Part shown: piece after piece, positions 1-9,165 of the stretch | How positions within the stretch are numbered: position 1 is the first letter of the stretch | Layout of the letters: every line of letters begins with the position of its first letter | Source of the DNA: Thermoanaerobaculia bacterium | GTDB taxonomy: Bacteria > Acidobacteriota > Thermoanaerobaculia > UBA5066 | NCBI GenBank assembly: GCA_022071945.1 | Contig: JAJVIN010000024.1 | Coordinates: forward strand, 62,001 to 126,000 | Direction of reading: 5' to 3' | Length of the DNA: 64,000 nucleotides | The notes under the pieces: generated by a model | Seen by the model: the letters and a program-made list of their open reading frames with translations, nothing else | Databases searched by the model: none | What the model was told of the DNA's origin: nothing | Program-made: the position numbers and the translations under genes

Positions 1-768
1 CAGCTCGGCTCGCAGCCGCCTCAGCTCGTTCTCCTTCTGCGCGGTCGTGGTGCCCGCCTGCTGGATGGCGACCTCGCCCGCGCGCTTGGCTTCCGCCTCC
101 CGCTGCTGGGCCTCGGACTTGGAGAAGGACTCCGCCATCTCGGCGTCACGCAGTACAACGGCGATCCGTGCCCGGCCGATCGACGCCAGGTAATTGGCGT
201 CATCCGAGACGTTCTGGATCTTCAACGTGTCGAGCTGCAGCCCCATCTTCGAGAAATCGCTCTCCGCCTCGTCCACGAGCGCCGTCGCGAACTTGAGCCG
301 GTCCTCGTTGACTTCCTCCGGAGTGAGGTTCGCGAGGACACCGCGAAGGTGCCCCTCGAGACTCTCCTTGGCCACCCGCGCGATCTCCGCCGGGTCGCGG
401 CCCAGAAAACGCTCGATGGCGTTCCCGATGATCTTCCGGTCGCTCGACACCTTCACGTTCGCGATCGCATGCACCTTCAGGGGAATGCCCCCCTTCGAGT
501 AGGCATTGGCGACCTTCAGGTCGATCGGGATCGACCTCAGGTTCATCGACGAGACCTGCTCGAGCAGGGGGACCCTGAAGATCCGGCCCCCGAGCACCAC
601 GCGGTACCCGACCGAGCTGCCGTCGGCCAGCTGCTTCTTGCGGCCAGAGAGGATCACCGCCTCGTTCGGCCGGCAGATGACGAGGAGACTCCTCGCGACC
701 ATCGTGAGGATCGCGAACAGACTCAGGGAGAGCGTCGCCCCCGCGACGATGCCAATCAGGGATTCCAT
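1..768 (-). CDS. Flotillin/SPFH-domain membrane protein (C-terminus outside window)
   Basis: Reading from an ATG at 768, preceded by AGGAGGT about 9 nt upstream, the frame stays open to the window edge (256 codons, C-terminus missing). Residues 1-25 form one hydrophobic membrane segment. About 30-190 match the SPFH/band-7 fold, for example IPIDLKVANAYSKGGIPLKV. The Ala/Glu/Gln-rich stretch from about 190 on is the start of the flotillin coiled coil. Flotillins scaffold membrane microdomains. The NfeD-like gene ends 18 nt upstream, so the two are probably co-transcribed, a pairing known from E. coli yqiJ-yqiK. The family call is firm; the cellular role is inferred. Confidence 0.9.
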   Translation of the reverse strand, partial: MESLIGIVAGATLSLSLFAILTMVARSLLVICRPNEAVILSGRKKQLADGSSVGYRVVLGGRIFRVPLLEQVSSMNLRSIPIDLKVANAYSKGGIPLKVHAIANVKVSSDRKIIGNAIERFLGRDPAEIARVAKESLEGHLRGVLANLTPEEVNEDRLKFATALVDEAESDFSKMGLQLDTLKIQNVSDDANYLASIGRARIAVVLRDAEMAESFSKSEAQQREAEAKRAGEVAIQQAGTTTAQKENELRRLRAEL

Positions 769-786
769 GGATGAACGACCTCCTTT

Positions 787-1371
787 TCAGTCCTTCCAGG
801 GGGCGGACCGCACCTCGGCCACCCCGTTCTCCATGCGCACGACGACGACCTTCTTTCTTGTTTCCAGAGCGGCGTCCTCCCCCGAGCGAGCCAGGAACTC
901 GAGGTCCTGGTTCGCGAGGCGGACACGGATCTTCCCGACTTTCCCCGGCAGCAGAGGCAAGACCACCTCGCCCTCCGTCCCCAGGACGGACGAGGAGTCG
1001 ACCGGAGCCGCCGCGGACCCCTTCTGCAGCTTGCGAAAAACCCAGCACACCACCGTGCCGACTCCGAAGCCCATCGCCAGCGAGAGCGGGACGTGAAGGG
1101 CCGGCGAGGTTCCGAGCAGCGAGAGGGCCGTTCCCGTCATCCCGAACGCGCCCAGGGAGTACGTCCAGAATCGCAGCGACAGGACCTTGGGAAGCATCCC
1201 CTCGTCGTGGTGGGCGGCATCACCCGCGACATCTTCCGCCGTGGCACCCGCGACGCCCTCACCGCTCGCGCCGGCGTCGTGATCGCCCTCGCCGGAACCG
1301 GCTCCCGCGACGAGGGACGCCACGATGAAGACGGCCCCGAACGCCAGCGCCGCCAGGTAGATGGTGAGCAT
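787..1371 (-). CDS. NfeD/YqiJ-like membrane protein with OB-fold
   Basis: This 194-aa protein has an N-terminal membrane segment (1-25), an acidic Gly/Ala/Asp-rich linker (about 25-60), two further hydrophobic segments (about 70-112) and a C-terminal beta-rich region (about 120-194) with the look of the NfeD OB-fold (EGEVVLPLLPGKVGKIRVRL). NfeD-type proteins are encoded next to flotillins and act with them at membrane microdomains. The flotillin gene starts 18 nt downstream, supporting a two-gene operon. The ATG at 1371 follows a G-rich stretch that may serve as ribosome binding site. Confidence 0.82.
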   Translation of the reverse strand: MLTIYLAALAFGAVFIVASLVAGAGSGEGDHDAGASGEGVAGATAEDVAGDAAHHDEGMLPKVLSLRFWTYSLGAFGMTGTALSLLGTSPALHVPLSLAMGFGVGTVVCWVFRKLQKGSAAAPVDSSSVLGTEGEVVLPLLPGKVGKIRVRLANQDLEFLARSGEDAALETRKKVVVVRMENGVAEVRSAPWKD

Positions 1372-1481
1372 CCCGCACCCCCCCTACGGACTCAAATGGA
1401 TCGCTTGCTTCCTCATACTCTACGGGATCACGCCGAAACCCGGATTCGGAAATGCATGCGCCCAGGGGACCCTTTAACCCG

Positions 1482-1922
1482 CTAACCGGCCTCGATCAAG
1501 GGGTTTCGGGCGCGAAGCCTCGGGAAGCTGCCGAAGTCACGATCCGCCGTCCAGAGCTCCTTCACACCGTGACTCAAACAGAGAGCCGCGATCCTCGCGT
1601 CGTGGATGCGAGGCCCCCGAGTCTTCGCCAGTCGCGTCAGGCCCTCGAGCTCTCCCCAGTAGGACGCGTTCTCCGAAAGGAGCCGGAGCGTTGGCGATGT
1701 CATCCACGCCGCGACGGCCGCGAGCGCGATTTCCAGTTCGGCTGGCGGACGGTAGATTCTCGGGTGCGTCACGATCGACAGGAATTCGTGGATGCAGGGC
1801 CAGGGGATGGCCCACGGGCCCGTTCCTTCCCCGAGATCCTGGATCCTCCGGTGGGCCTCCGCGTGCCACGGAGAGTCCTCCCGGAACGCGTACACGAGGA
1901 TGTTCGTGTCGAGGGCGATCAT
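1482..1922 (-). CDS. vapC: PIN-domain ribonuclease toxin (VapC family)
   Basis: The 146-aa PIN domain begins MIALDTNILVYAFRED, with the first conserved acidic residue in LDTN. It carries E in HEFLSI and the later acidic pair in IHDARIA and WTADRDF, so the usual acidic metal-binding set is complete. VapC toxins are Mg2+-dependent RNases. I chose the ATG at 1922 because it overlaps the antitoxin stop as ATGA; an in-frame upstream start (1955) would lie inside vapB and add residues not typical of PIN proteins. Translation is therefore coupled to the antitoxin. Confidence 0.88.
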   Translation of the reverse strand: MIALDTNILVYAFREDSPWHAEAHRRIQDLGEGTGPWAIPWPCIHEFLSIVTHPRIYRPPAELEIALAAVAAWMTSPTLRLLSENASYWGELEGLTRLAKTRGPRIHDARIAALCLSHGVKELWTADRDFGSFPRLRARNPLIEAG

Positions 1923-2164
1923 CCGCCCCGCCCCTCGTAGATCGCCGCCAGCCATCGATCCCAGCCCGCCCCCTGGAATCCAGGATTCAGGCCCTCACCC
2001 TTGACCGTCACCTGCCTCAGCTTGAAGGGTTCCTTCTTCCTTTTCTCGTCGAGCACCCGCCTCAACCCGTCCTCGACGAGCGCCCGCAACGTCGTCCCTT
2101 CCTTCAGGGCCGTCTCCTTGGCTTCCTCCAGAATCGAGTCCGTGATCTCGATCGTCGTCTTCAT
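1919..2164 (-). CDS. vapB: VapB-type antitoxin
   Basis: This 81-aa protein starts MKTTIEITDSILEEAKETAL, a ribbon-helix-helix-like N-terminus of the type found in short VapB antitoxins (DUF2191-like). It has a basic middle and a C-terminal tail with Trp and Tyr (AGWDRWLAAIYEG) that probably wraps the toxin. It precedes and overlaps vapC by 4 nt, the standard antitoxin-first order. An inverted repeat abuts its start codon, so autoregulation is likely. Confidence 0.85.
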   Translation of the reverse strand: MKTTIEITDSILEEAKETALKEGTTLRALVEDGLRRVLDEKRKKEPFKLRQVTVKGEGLNPGFQGAGWDRWLAAIYEGRGG

Positions 2165-2196
2165 GTATGGCTCCCCATACTCAGTCTACCGTATGG
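2165..2196. promoter_or_regulatory. Candidate VapB/VapBC operator
   Basis: Immediately upstream of the vapB start lie GTATGG (2165-2170), CTCC and CCATAC (2175-2180), a perfect 6-bp inverted repeat with a 4-bp spacer. A third half-site GTATGG follows at 2191-2196. On the minus strand TAGACT (complement of 2183-2188) between the half-sites fits a -10 element, so a bound repressor would block the promoter. Antitoxin autorepression is usual for vapBC; that this is the site is inference. Confidence 0.55.
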
Positions 2197-2314
2197 ATGG
2201 GCCATCAACTTCGAGTGAGGAACGGATCGACACTTCGACTTGTACCGGGCCCTCCCCCATGCCATCCGACGAAGGCGGCGCCTCTCGTTTCTCGCCTCGT
2301 TGCGCGGCAGTCCT

Positions 2315-5300
2315 TCAGCGGTCCATGTTGGCCGCGTAGCCGTCGTAGAGGCTCGCCTCCTTCTTGAAAACGACGGACGCGCCCGTCTTCACGTTGCGGA
2401 AGGTCACGGTGTACTCGAAGTCCGTCAGGCCGGCCGCGAAGATCTTGTACGGGGTGGGAGCGCCCCAATCGAGGGCCTTGACGAAGACCTCCGGGTTCTC
2501 GCGGTCGGAGAAGTAGAAGAAACAGAACTCGTCCTTCTGGGGGATCGGGATGGCCTGGCCCGTCTGGCCGCTGTACTGGCTTCTCCACGTGACCGAGACG
2601 GCGATCTGCCCCTTCGCCAGGAGCGTCTCGCCCTCGGCCGCTGGACCCGGCGAAAGCTGTGCGAGCGAGATGGCCTCCGGCCGGGCCTCCTGTCCGGCAA
2701 TCCAGCCGCCGGCAAGGGCGAGTGCACCCAGAGATCCACCGCCCGGCAGGGCGGTCACGCCGCCGCTCTTGGGGTCCCAGAAGACCGCGCGCGCATGGGG
2801 CAGCTTCGTCGTGTCGGCCCCCCCAGCCGCGCTCCCCGCGGGCTTGAGGAACGAGGTCTTCGCTCCCGTGACGAGATTCGTGAACGTGACCGTGTACTCG
2901 AAGTCGGTCAAACCGGCCCAGAAGAGGAGGTAGGGAGACGAGGCGCCGAAGTCCAGAACCTTGACGAAGACCTCCGGGTTGTTCTGGTCCGAGAAGTAGA
3001 TGAAGCCGTACTTGTCCGCCTTCGGGATCGCTCCACCCGTTCCCGTCTGACCGTTGTACTGGTTCTTCCAGGCCACCTGGACCGCCACTTTTTCTCCCTG
3101 CAACAGGAGCCTCTGGAAGGCCAGGCTCAGCGTGTAGCCGCCGTACTCATCGGAGTAGTAGCCAGAAGCCTCGACCACGTGGGTTCCGCTCGAGGTCAAC
3201 ACGTACTGGAGACGGGACTCGGTCGCGCTTCCAAGGTCGCTGGCGGTCTTCAGGATGTTCCCAGAGGGATCGACCAGACCCACATACGAGTCGAAGAGCG
3301 TGGTCTTCATGACGATCTCGACCTGCTGCCCCGCGCGGCCCTCGAAGGTGTACCGGTCGGTCGGACTGTAGGAGCGCGCCACGCCCGGGCACTGGCTCTC
3401 TCTCAACGTTCCGTTCACTGTTTGTCCCGGGACGATCGTCTTCGCGGTGCAGTCGCCGCCGGGAGCCGCCTGATAGACGGTCACGGGGAATCCAGCGATC
3501 CGGAGCGTGCCGCGTCGCCCCGTCGATCCATCGTTGGCCCAGTAGCTGAACCTCACCGTCGCGCTCCCCGTTCCCGTCGGACCAGAGGTCACGGACATCC
3601 AGTAGACGTCGCTCATCGCCGTCCACGTTCCACAGGCGCCCGCGGCGGTCACGTCAACAGTGCCGGTCCCGCTCCTGCTGTCAAACACCCTCTCGGAGGG
3701 GCTCACGGACAGACAGGGCGGCTGCGCCACGGTGAAGCGGTTCCCGGCAATGCCGAGGAAGGCCGTTCGCGATGCGACGGTGGCGTTGGCCGCCGCGCTG
3801 AAGGTGACTGTTCCATTCCCCGAACCCGTGCTTCCCGCTCCGAGCGTCACCCACGGGGCATCCGTGCCGGCGGCCCAGGCACAACCCGATGCCGCCGACA
3901 CGCTCACCGTCCCGCTTCCCCCGGGGCCCGGCACCGTCTGTGACTTGGGGTTGATGTCGTACGAGCAGCCCGGGATCACGGCGGTGAAGTCGAGTGTGTA
4001 ACTCCCGCTCCCGGCGGTCGCGCACGTCGCCTCGAGCGTGTAGGTGCCGCCGGATGAGAGGGTCTTCTGGATCTTGGCGTCCTTTCCCCCGCCCCCGTTG
4101 TCGTCCGAGATGAGGAGCTTGCCGCTTGGGTCGAACAGTCCGAGGTAGGCATCGAAGGCCGTCGACTTCTGGATCAGGGTGATCTCTTGACCCGCGACGG
4201 CGGTGAACGAGTAGCGGTCCGTCCGGTTCGTCCCCTTCAAGCTGCCGGGACAGTCGGGACCATCCAGCGAGCCACTCACGAGCTGTCCCGGGACGATCGG
4301 CAGGGTGGCGCAGCTGCCGCCGGACCCGGCCTGCAGAACCGTGAAGGCACGGCCTCCAATGGTGAGCGTCCCCTTGCGCCCGGTGGAGAGGGAGGTCGAG
4401 GCCACGGTGAAGCTCACGGACCCGCTCCCCGCCCCGCTCGTCGCGGAGCTCACCGTAATCCATGAAGAGTCGCTCGACACGGTCCACGCGCACCCCGGAA
4501 CCGCGGAAACCGCCGTGACGACGATCCTCCCGGTCCCTCCGGTGGAGAGGAAGACCTGAGAGCCCGGGGAGATGTCGAGACACGGCGCCACGGTGAAGAC
4601 GGGAGACTCGACGAGAGCGCAGTCCGGCTTGCTCAACGTGATCGGACCCGTCACGGCCACGTCAGGCAAGGCCGTCGACAGCCGGGTTTCACTGTCGATC
4701 GTGAAGACCGACGTCACGTTCGACGTGAACTTCAGTCCCGTCACACCGGAGTAGCCGGATCCCGTCAGGGTCACGGGCACTTTCGTACCCGATGTCGCGC
4801 TCGCGGGGTCCATACCCGCAATCGTGGGACAGACGAGTGACTGGGCGACGACCGCCCGGAACCCGAAGTTGTACGCATAGCTCGTGAAGTCGGCTCCGTC
4901 CACCGACGTGTACGACCTCCCTTTCGACCCCGTCTTGTCGACCGCAATCGGGAACTCCCCGCTCGAGTGCGTCACCTTCACACCAATGACGAAGTCCCCC
5001 GAGCCAACCGCAAGCCCGGGGATCGCGTAGACGTTGTACTGGTCCAGGGCTTTCACACTGGCCGAGAGAGTCTGGAGCTTGATTCCATCGATGCTGGAGG
5101 CGCCGGTGGGGTTTATGCCGGAGAGGATCGTGATCGAGTCGCCCACGGTCACCCCCGTCCCGCTCATGAAGTAGAGCGCGACGGCGTTGACAGTCACGGG
5201 ATAGGCCGGCGGGGTCAGACGGTTCACGACCCAGAGCGTGCCTCCATACGTCAAGCCGACGGCATCCTCGAACCGTCCATCGTCGACTGCCAGGACGGGA

Positions 5301-7108
5301 ACGCCCGCCTGATCGACGATGACGACCTGCCCGCCAATCACGAGCGTGCCGGACCGCTCGATGCTCGTGTTCGGAGAGGCGGAGAAGCCAACCGATCCCC
5401 CCCCGCTCCCGCCGCTCCCGGATGTGACCGTGAGCCACGGCACGTTGCTCGCCGCGCCCCAGGCACACCCGGCGGGCGCCGTGACGGTGAGGGTTCCCGT
5501 CCCCCCGGACTGGGGAACGGTCTGGGTCAGGGGAGACACGGAGAAGGCGCAGGGCGAGGAGGCCAGGGCGCTCACCGCGGCGTCGACCCGGATGCGGGGC
5601 TTGACGATCCCGTTTCGTGTGTCGTTGACGGAGAGGCCCGTCGTCGCCAGCGCCTGCAGGATCTGGCCGGCCGAGGCTCCCGGCGTCTTCTGCTTGAGGA
5701 CCGCGAAGGCCCCCGCCACGTGAGGCGACGCCTGCGACGTCCCTCTCACCGTCTTGTACTTCGAGTCGGGAACCGAGGAGTTGATCCACTCACCCGGCGC
5801 CAGGAGGCTCAGGAACGAGGCGCTGTTGGAGAACGACGAGACGGCATCGACCTTGGAGGTGCTCGACCCGCTGCTGCTGCCATCGCCCGTCGACCCGACG
5901 CTGACCGCGGTCGATATGCAGGCGGGCGAGCTGAGCCCGCCCGGGTTGCCGTCGTTCCCCGCCGCCACGACCGTCGCGATCCCCGCGGAGCGCAGGTTGT
6001 CGATGATGGCCTTGTACGATCCCTGGTTCTGGTCGCAGTTCGCGCCTCCTCCCGGTCCGCCCAGACTCATGTTCACGGACGCGATCGGGAAGCTGCTGGA
6101 GAGGGCGAGCACTCGCTCGAGACCCTTCAGCACGTCCGAGGTCAGGGCCCCGATGCAGTTCACCGAGCTCGAACAGCTCTTGACCCTCGAGAAGACCTGG
6201 ATCGCGATGATGTTCGCTCCTGGCGCGACCCCCGAGAAGGTCGATCCCTTGCCCGCCACAGCGCCGGCGACATGTGTCCCGTGATCGCATCCGGCGGCCG
6301 TGCACGCCACGCCCGAGCCGGCCGCGGTCGACTCCGAAACCGCCCCGGGACAGACGGATGAAAGAGACGTGTTCGTCGTCGAGTAACACGCCTCGGAGAC
6401 CACCTTTCCCGTCAGGAACGGATGCGCCTTGTCCACACCCGTGTCGAGGACCGCAACCGTCTGACCCGTCCCATCGAACCCAGCTGCCCAGGCCGCTGGA
6501 GCCCCGATGAGGGGCACGCTCTCGAGGAGGAGCGGGACGTGCAGAACGTCCTCCTCGACGCTCGCCACATGGGGATTCCCAAGGAGATCCTGAAGGCCCG
6601 GGGTCCCGAGCTCCATCGCCACATAGGGAATCGACTCGTAACGCCTGACGCTCGCGGGGTCCACGGCAGAAACGCTCGCCAGGAGCGCGTCCTGAGCCCG
6701 GGCGATCCCCCTCCGCTGATCGCGCAGGAGGAGCAGGCTTCCGAGCGTCCCCTCGGGCGAGAACGGCGTCCTCAAGCCGACGATCACGCGGACAGGCCCC
6801 GTCTCACCGGCCTTTCTCGAGAGATCGGCGATTCGATCCGCGAGCAGGCCCTGTGCGCCCCCAGCCGCTGCTGGCGCGCTTGCCGAACGAATCACGAACG
6901 ACGGCGGACCACTGACGACCCCGGACGCTCCAACGTTCCGATCGCCAAAGATCGCTCCGACCGGGCCCGGCTGGGACTCTTTCAAGTCCACCGCCCAGAC
7001 TCCTGGACTGGCCGAGAAGAAAAGGGCAGCGAGGAAAAGGAACGGCAGGGGCCGAGAAAACCTCGCACGGGGTTCCGGGATCGCCGAACCGCAGCCGGGA
7101 GCTCTCAT
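2315..7108 (-). CDS. Secreted subtilisin-like S8 protease with BACON, PPC and duplicated C-terminal domains
   Basis: The ATG at 7108 has AGGAG upstream and gives a signal peptide (cleavage near residue 39, GVWA), so the product is 1,597 aa. An I9-like propeptide (about 85-180) precedes the S8 domain with Asp in LDTGVDKAHPF (near 221), His in HGTHVAG (near 276) and Ser in GTSQASPHVAGA (near 456). Then follow a BACON domain, a beta-rich region of unknown type, a TIG-like region, BACON, PPC, two BACON domains and a second PPC. Each BACON ends in a hydrophobic strand plus Q-A/P. Two near-identical domains of about 90 aa close the protein. The catalytic triad looks intact. BACON and PPC modules probably bind polymeric substrates or surfaces. 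Confidence 0.93.
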   Translation of the reverse strand: MRAPGCGSAIPEPRARFSRPLPFLFLAALFFSASPGVWAVDLKESQPGPVGAIFGDRNVGASGVVSGPPSFVIRSASAPAAAGGAQGLLADRIADLSRKAGETGPVRVIVGLRTPFSPEGTLGSLLLLRDQRRGIARAQDALLASVSAVDPASVRRYESIPYVAMELGTPGLQDLLGNPHVASVEEDVLHVPLLLESVPLIGAPAAWAAGFDGTGQTVAVLDTGVDKAHPFLTGKVVSEACYSTTNTSLSSVCPGAVSESTAAGSGVACTAAGCDHGTHVAGAVAGKGSTFSGVAPGANIIAIQVFSRVKSCSSSVNCIGALTSDVLKGLERVLALSSSFPIASVNMSLGGPGGGANCDQNQGSYKAIIDNLRSAGIATVVAAGNDGNPGGLSSPACISTAVSVGSTGDGSSSGSSTSKVDAVSSFSNSASFLSLLAPGEWINSSVPDSKYKTVRGTSQASPHVAGAFAVLKQKTPGASAGQILQALATTGLSVNDTRNGIVKPRIRVDAAVSALASSPCAFSVSPLTQTVPQSGGTGTLTVTAPAGCAWGAASNVPWLTVTSGSGGSGGGSVGFSASPNTSIERSGTLVIGGQVVIVDQAGVPVLAVDDGRFEDAVGLTYGGTLWVVNRLTPPAYPVTVNAVALYFMSGTGVTVGDSITILSGINPTGASSIDGIKLQTLSASVKALDQYNVYAIPGLAVGSGDFVIGVKVTHSSGEFPIAVDKTGSKGRSYTSVDGADFTSYAYNFGFRAVVAQSLVCPTIAGMDPASATSGTKVPVTLTGSGYSGVTGLKFTSNVTSVFTIDSETRLSTALPDVAVTGPITLSKPDCALVESPVFTVAPCLDISPGSQVFLSTGGTGRIVVTAVSAVPGCAWTVSSDSSWITVSSATSGAGSGSVSFTVASTSLSTGRKGTLTIGGRAFTVLQAGSGGSCATLPIVPGQLVSGSLDGPDCPGSLKGTNRTDRYSFTAVAGQEITLIQKSTAFDAYLGLFDPSGKLLISDDNGGGGKDAKIQKTLSSGGTYTLEATCATAGSGSYTLDFTAVIPGCSYDINPKSQTVPGPGGSGTVSVSAASGCAWAAGTDAPWVTLGAGSTGSGNGTVTFSAAANATVASRTAFLGIAGNRFTVAQPPCLSVSPSERVFDSRSGTGTVDVTAAGACGTWTAMSDVYWMSVTSGPTGTGSATVRFSYWANDGSTGRRGTLRIAGFPVTVYQAAPGGDCTAKTIVPGQTVNGTLRESQCPGVARSYSPTDRYTFEGRAGQQVEIVMKTTLFDSYVGLVDPSGNILKTASDLGSATESRLQYVLTSSGTHVVEASGYYSDEYGGYTLSLAFQRLLLQGEKVAVQVAWKNQYNGQTGTGGAIPKADKYGFIYFSDQNNPEVFVKVLDFGASSPYLLFWAGLTDFEYTVTFTNLVTGAKTSFLKPAGSAAGGADTTKLPHARAVFWDPKSGGVTALPGGGSLGALALAGGWIAGQEARPEAISLAQLSPGPAAEGETLLAKGQIAVSVTWRSQYSGQTGQAIPIPQKDEFCFFYFSDRENPEVFVKALDWGAPTPYKIFAAGLTDFEYTVTFRNVKTGASVVFKKEASLYDGYAANMDR

Positions 7109-7324
7109 GGCAGCTCTCCTCAGAAAGTGATGGAACTGGAGGGTTCGTTCGCTGATCCGAAAGTCGCAATCGAGGGAGGCGGTGCGCTGGAAGGCGGCGC
7201 GGGCTTCGTCCTGGACTGCCTGACCCTGCAGGCCCGGAGCCGCCCGGCTGTCGAACTGATTGATTCTAGTCCCGTGGCGAGGACCGGATCCGTCACTCCG
7301 CCGCGAAATCCGGCGCCACGCCCC

Positions 7325-7366
7325 TTGACACATCCAAACACCGGCACAATACTTAACAACGTTAAC
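7325..7366 (+). promoter_or_regulatory. Promoter and candidate TetR operator for the exporter operon
   Basis: TTGACA (7325-7330), a 17-bp spacer and AATACT (7348-7353, 4/6 to the -10 consensus) form a good sigma-70-type promoter about 40 nt upstream of the TetR gene. Directly after the -10 lies TTAAC-AAC-GTTAA (7353-7365), an AT-rich inverted repeat covering the expected transcription start near 7360. This is where a TetR autorepressor would bind. Confidence 0.6.
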
Positions 7367-7391
7367 TTACGAATCGGCGGTACGAAAGAAT

Positions 7392-8024
7392 ATGGGAATC
7401 ACCGAGCGAAAAGAGCGAGAGAAGCAGGCGGTCCGGACCCGAATCCTCGACGCGGCCCGGGAGCTCTTCATCCGGGATGGCTACGAGGCCGTCACGATGC
7501 GCCGGATCGCCGAGGCGATCGAGTACTCGCCGACGACCATCTACCTTCATTTCAAGGACAAGGACGCGCTGATCCGGGAGCTCTGCCGGACGGACTTCGC
7601 GCTCTTCGGGGCGGCCTTCAGACAGGCGGGCGAGGAGCGAGACCCGATCGAGCGGATTCGCAAGTCGGGTCACGCGTACATCCGGTTCGGGGTCGAGCAC
7701 CCGAATCACTACCGGCTCCTCTTCATGACCCCGTCGCAGATGAGCGCCACGGAGCACGAGGAGTTTCACCAGAAAGAGCCCGAGCTCGATGCGTATGCCT
7801 TCCTGAAGCAAGCCGTGGAAGAGGCCCTGGCCGCCGGCCGGTTCCGGCAGGAGCTGACGGACTCGGATCTGATCTCGCAGGTCCTGTGGGCGGGCGTTCA
7901 CGGGGTCGTGGCGCTGCACATCACGATGGGCGTCAGCGGGTTCCCGGGGTGGAGGCCCCTCGAGGAAATCGCCGGGGCCGTCATCGACAACCAGCTCCTC
8001 GGATTGACGGGAAAGGGGCGCTGA
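7392..8024 (+). CDS. TetR/AcrR family transcriptional regulator
   Basis: The 210-aa protein has the TetR helix-turn-helix at about 10-55 (RILDAARELFIRDGYEAVTMRRIAE then YSPTTIYLHFKDKDALI with the conserved YxHFxxK element). The C-terminal ligand domain resembles TetR_C proteins linked to exporters (FMTPSQMSATEHEEFHQKEP). It lies 1 nt upstream of the DevC-type permease, so it probably represses its own exporter operon through the palindrome near 7359. The inducer cannot be deduced. Confidence 0.93.
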   Translation: MGITERKEREKQAVRTRILDAARELFIRDGYEAVTMRRIAEAIEYSPTTIYLHFKDKDALIRELCRTDFALFGAAFRQAGEERDPIERIRKSGHAYIRFGVEHPNHYRLLFMTPSQMSATEHEEFHQKEPELDAYAFLKQAVEEALAAGRFRQELTDSDLISQVLWAGVHGVVALHITMGVSGFPGWRPLEEIAGAVIDNQLLGLTGKGR

Positions 8025-8025
8025 G

Positions 8026-9150
8026 ATGGTGTCCCTCGCCCGCAGGAACCTCCTCCACGACCGGCTTCGCTTCGTGATCACGATCTCTGGCGTTGCCTTC
8101 GCCGTCTCGCTCGTCTTCATCCAGGCGGGTCTCTTCGCCGGGCTCCTCGACAACGCCACCGTGACGATCGACAACATCTCGGCGGACCTGTGGGTGACGC
8201 CGAAGAACACGCCGACGATCGACTTCTCGCAGCCGATCCCGGGCAATCTCGTCAGCCGCGTCCGCTCTGTCCCCGGGGTCGAGAGCGCCGACAACCTGAT
8301 CGTCGCGTTCGGAACGATCACGCTCCCGGCCGGGACGCGAGAGGGGATCCTGATCTACGCGATGGAGAACTTCCGCGCGTGGAGCCTGCCGTGGGACGTG
8401 CGCGAGGGGAATGTCGAGGATCTCGCGCGGATCCCGTCCTTCTTTCTCGACTCCTCCGCTCTCCGGCGCTTCGGCCCCTTCTCGATCGGCGAGTACCGGG
8501 AGATCTCCGGGCGCCGTCTGAAGATCATCGGGCGGACCGAGGGTGCGAGGTCTTTCACCACGAGCCCGATTGCCTTCATGGACTTCGACCTGGCGCAGAG
8601 CCTGGTTCCCGAGATGACGGGAAAGAGTTCCTACATCGTCGTGAAGGCCGGATCGCGGGCCAACCTCGAGAGTATCCGGGCCGAGATCAAGAAGAGGCTG
8701 CCCCACTACGACGTTCACTCGAAGGCCGAGTGGTCGGAGCAGTCGCGCTCGTACTGGATCACGAACACGGGCATCGGCATGAACCTCTTCATGACGGTGC
8801 TGCTCGGGGTCCTCGTCGGGGTCGTGGTGGTGGCGCAGACGCTCTACACGTCGACGATGGAGCACATCAAGGAATTCGGCACGGTCAAGGCGATCGGCGG
8901 AAGCAACCTCGACATCTACAGGATCCTGGGCGAGCAGGCCCTGATCTCGGCCGTGGCGGGCTACTTTCTCGGAGGCCTCATGTCGATGGGGGCTGCCCCC
9001 TTCATGAAGAAGCTAGACCTGAAGCTGATCGTGTCGACCGAGTTCGCTCTCATCGTCTTCGCCGGGACCATCGTGATGTGCCTTCTGGCCTCGATGGTGT
9101 CGTTCAAGAAAGTCGCGTCGATCGACCCGGCGCTCGTCTTCCGCTCGTAG
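8026..9150 (+). CDS. DevC-like ABC exporter permease (FtsX fold)
   Basis: This 374-aa protein has an N-terminal membrane helix (about 15-38), a periplasmic domain of about 220 aa and three C-terminal helices (about 265-290, 310-335, 345-365), the MacB/FtsX-type topology. LARRNLLHDRLRFVITISGVAFAVSL resembles DevC of the heterocyst glycolipid exporter. With the ATPase and HlyD-like protein downstream it forms a complete DevBCA-type tripartite pump. No outer membrane channel gene is adjacent. Confidence 0.88.
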   Translation: MVSLARRNLLHDRLRFVITISGVAFAVSLVFIQAGLFAGLLDNATVTIDNISADLWVTPKNTPTIDFSQPIPGNLVSRVRSVPGVESADNLIVAFGTITLPAGTREGILIYAMENFRAWSLPWDVREGNVEDLARIPSFFLDSSALRRFGPFSIGEYREISGRRLKIIGRTEGARSFTTSPIAFMDFDLAQSLVPEMTGKSSYIVVKAGSRANLESIRAEIKKRLPHYDVHSKAEWSEQSRSYWITNTGIGMNLFMTVLLGVLVGVVVVAQTLYTSTMEHIKEFGTVKAIGGSNLDIYRILGEQALISAVAGYFLGGLMSMGAAPFMKKLDLKLIVSTEFALIVFAGTIVMCLLASMVSFKKVASIDPALVFRS

Positions 9151-9165
9151 CGAAGGAGAAAAGCA

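Noticed and set aside
2240-3943. 567-codon plus-strand frame opposite the subtilase
   Set aside because: It lies opposite the conserved BACON, PPC and C-terminal domains and shows no ribosome binding site or domain.
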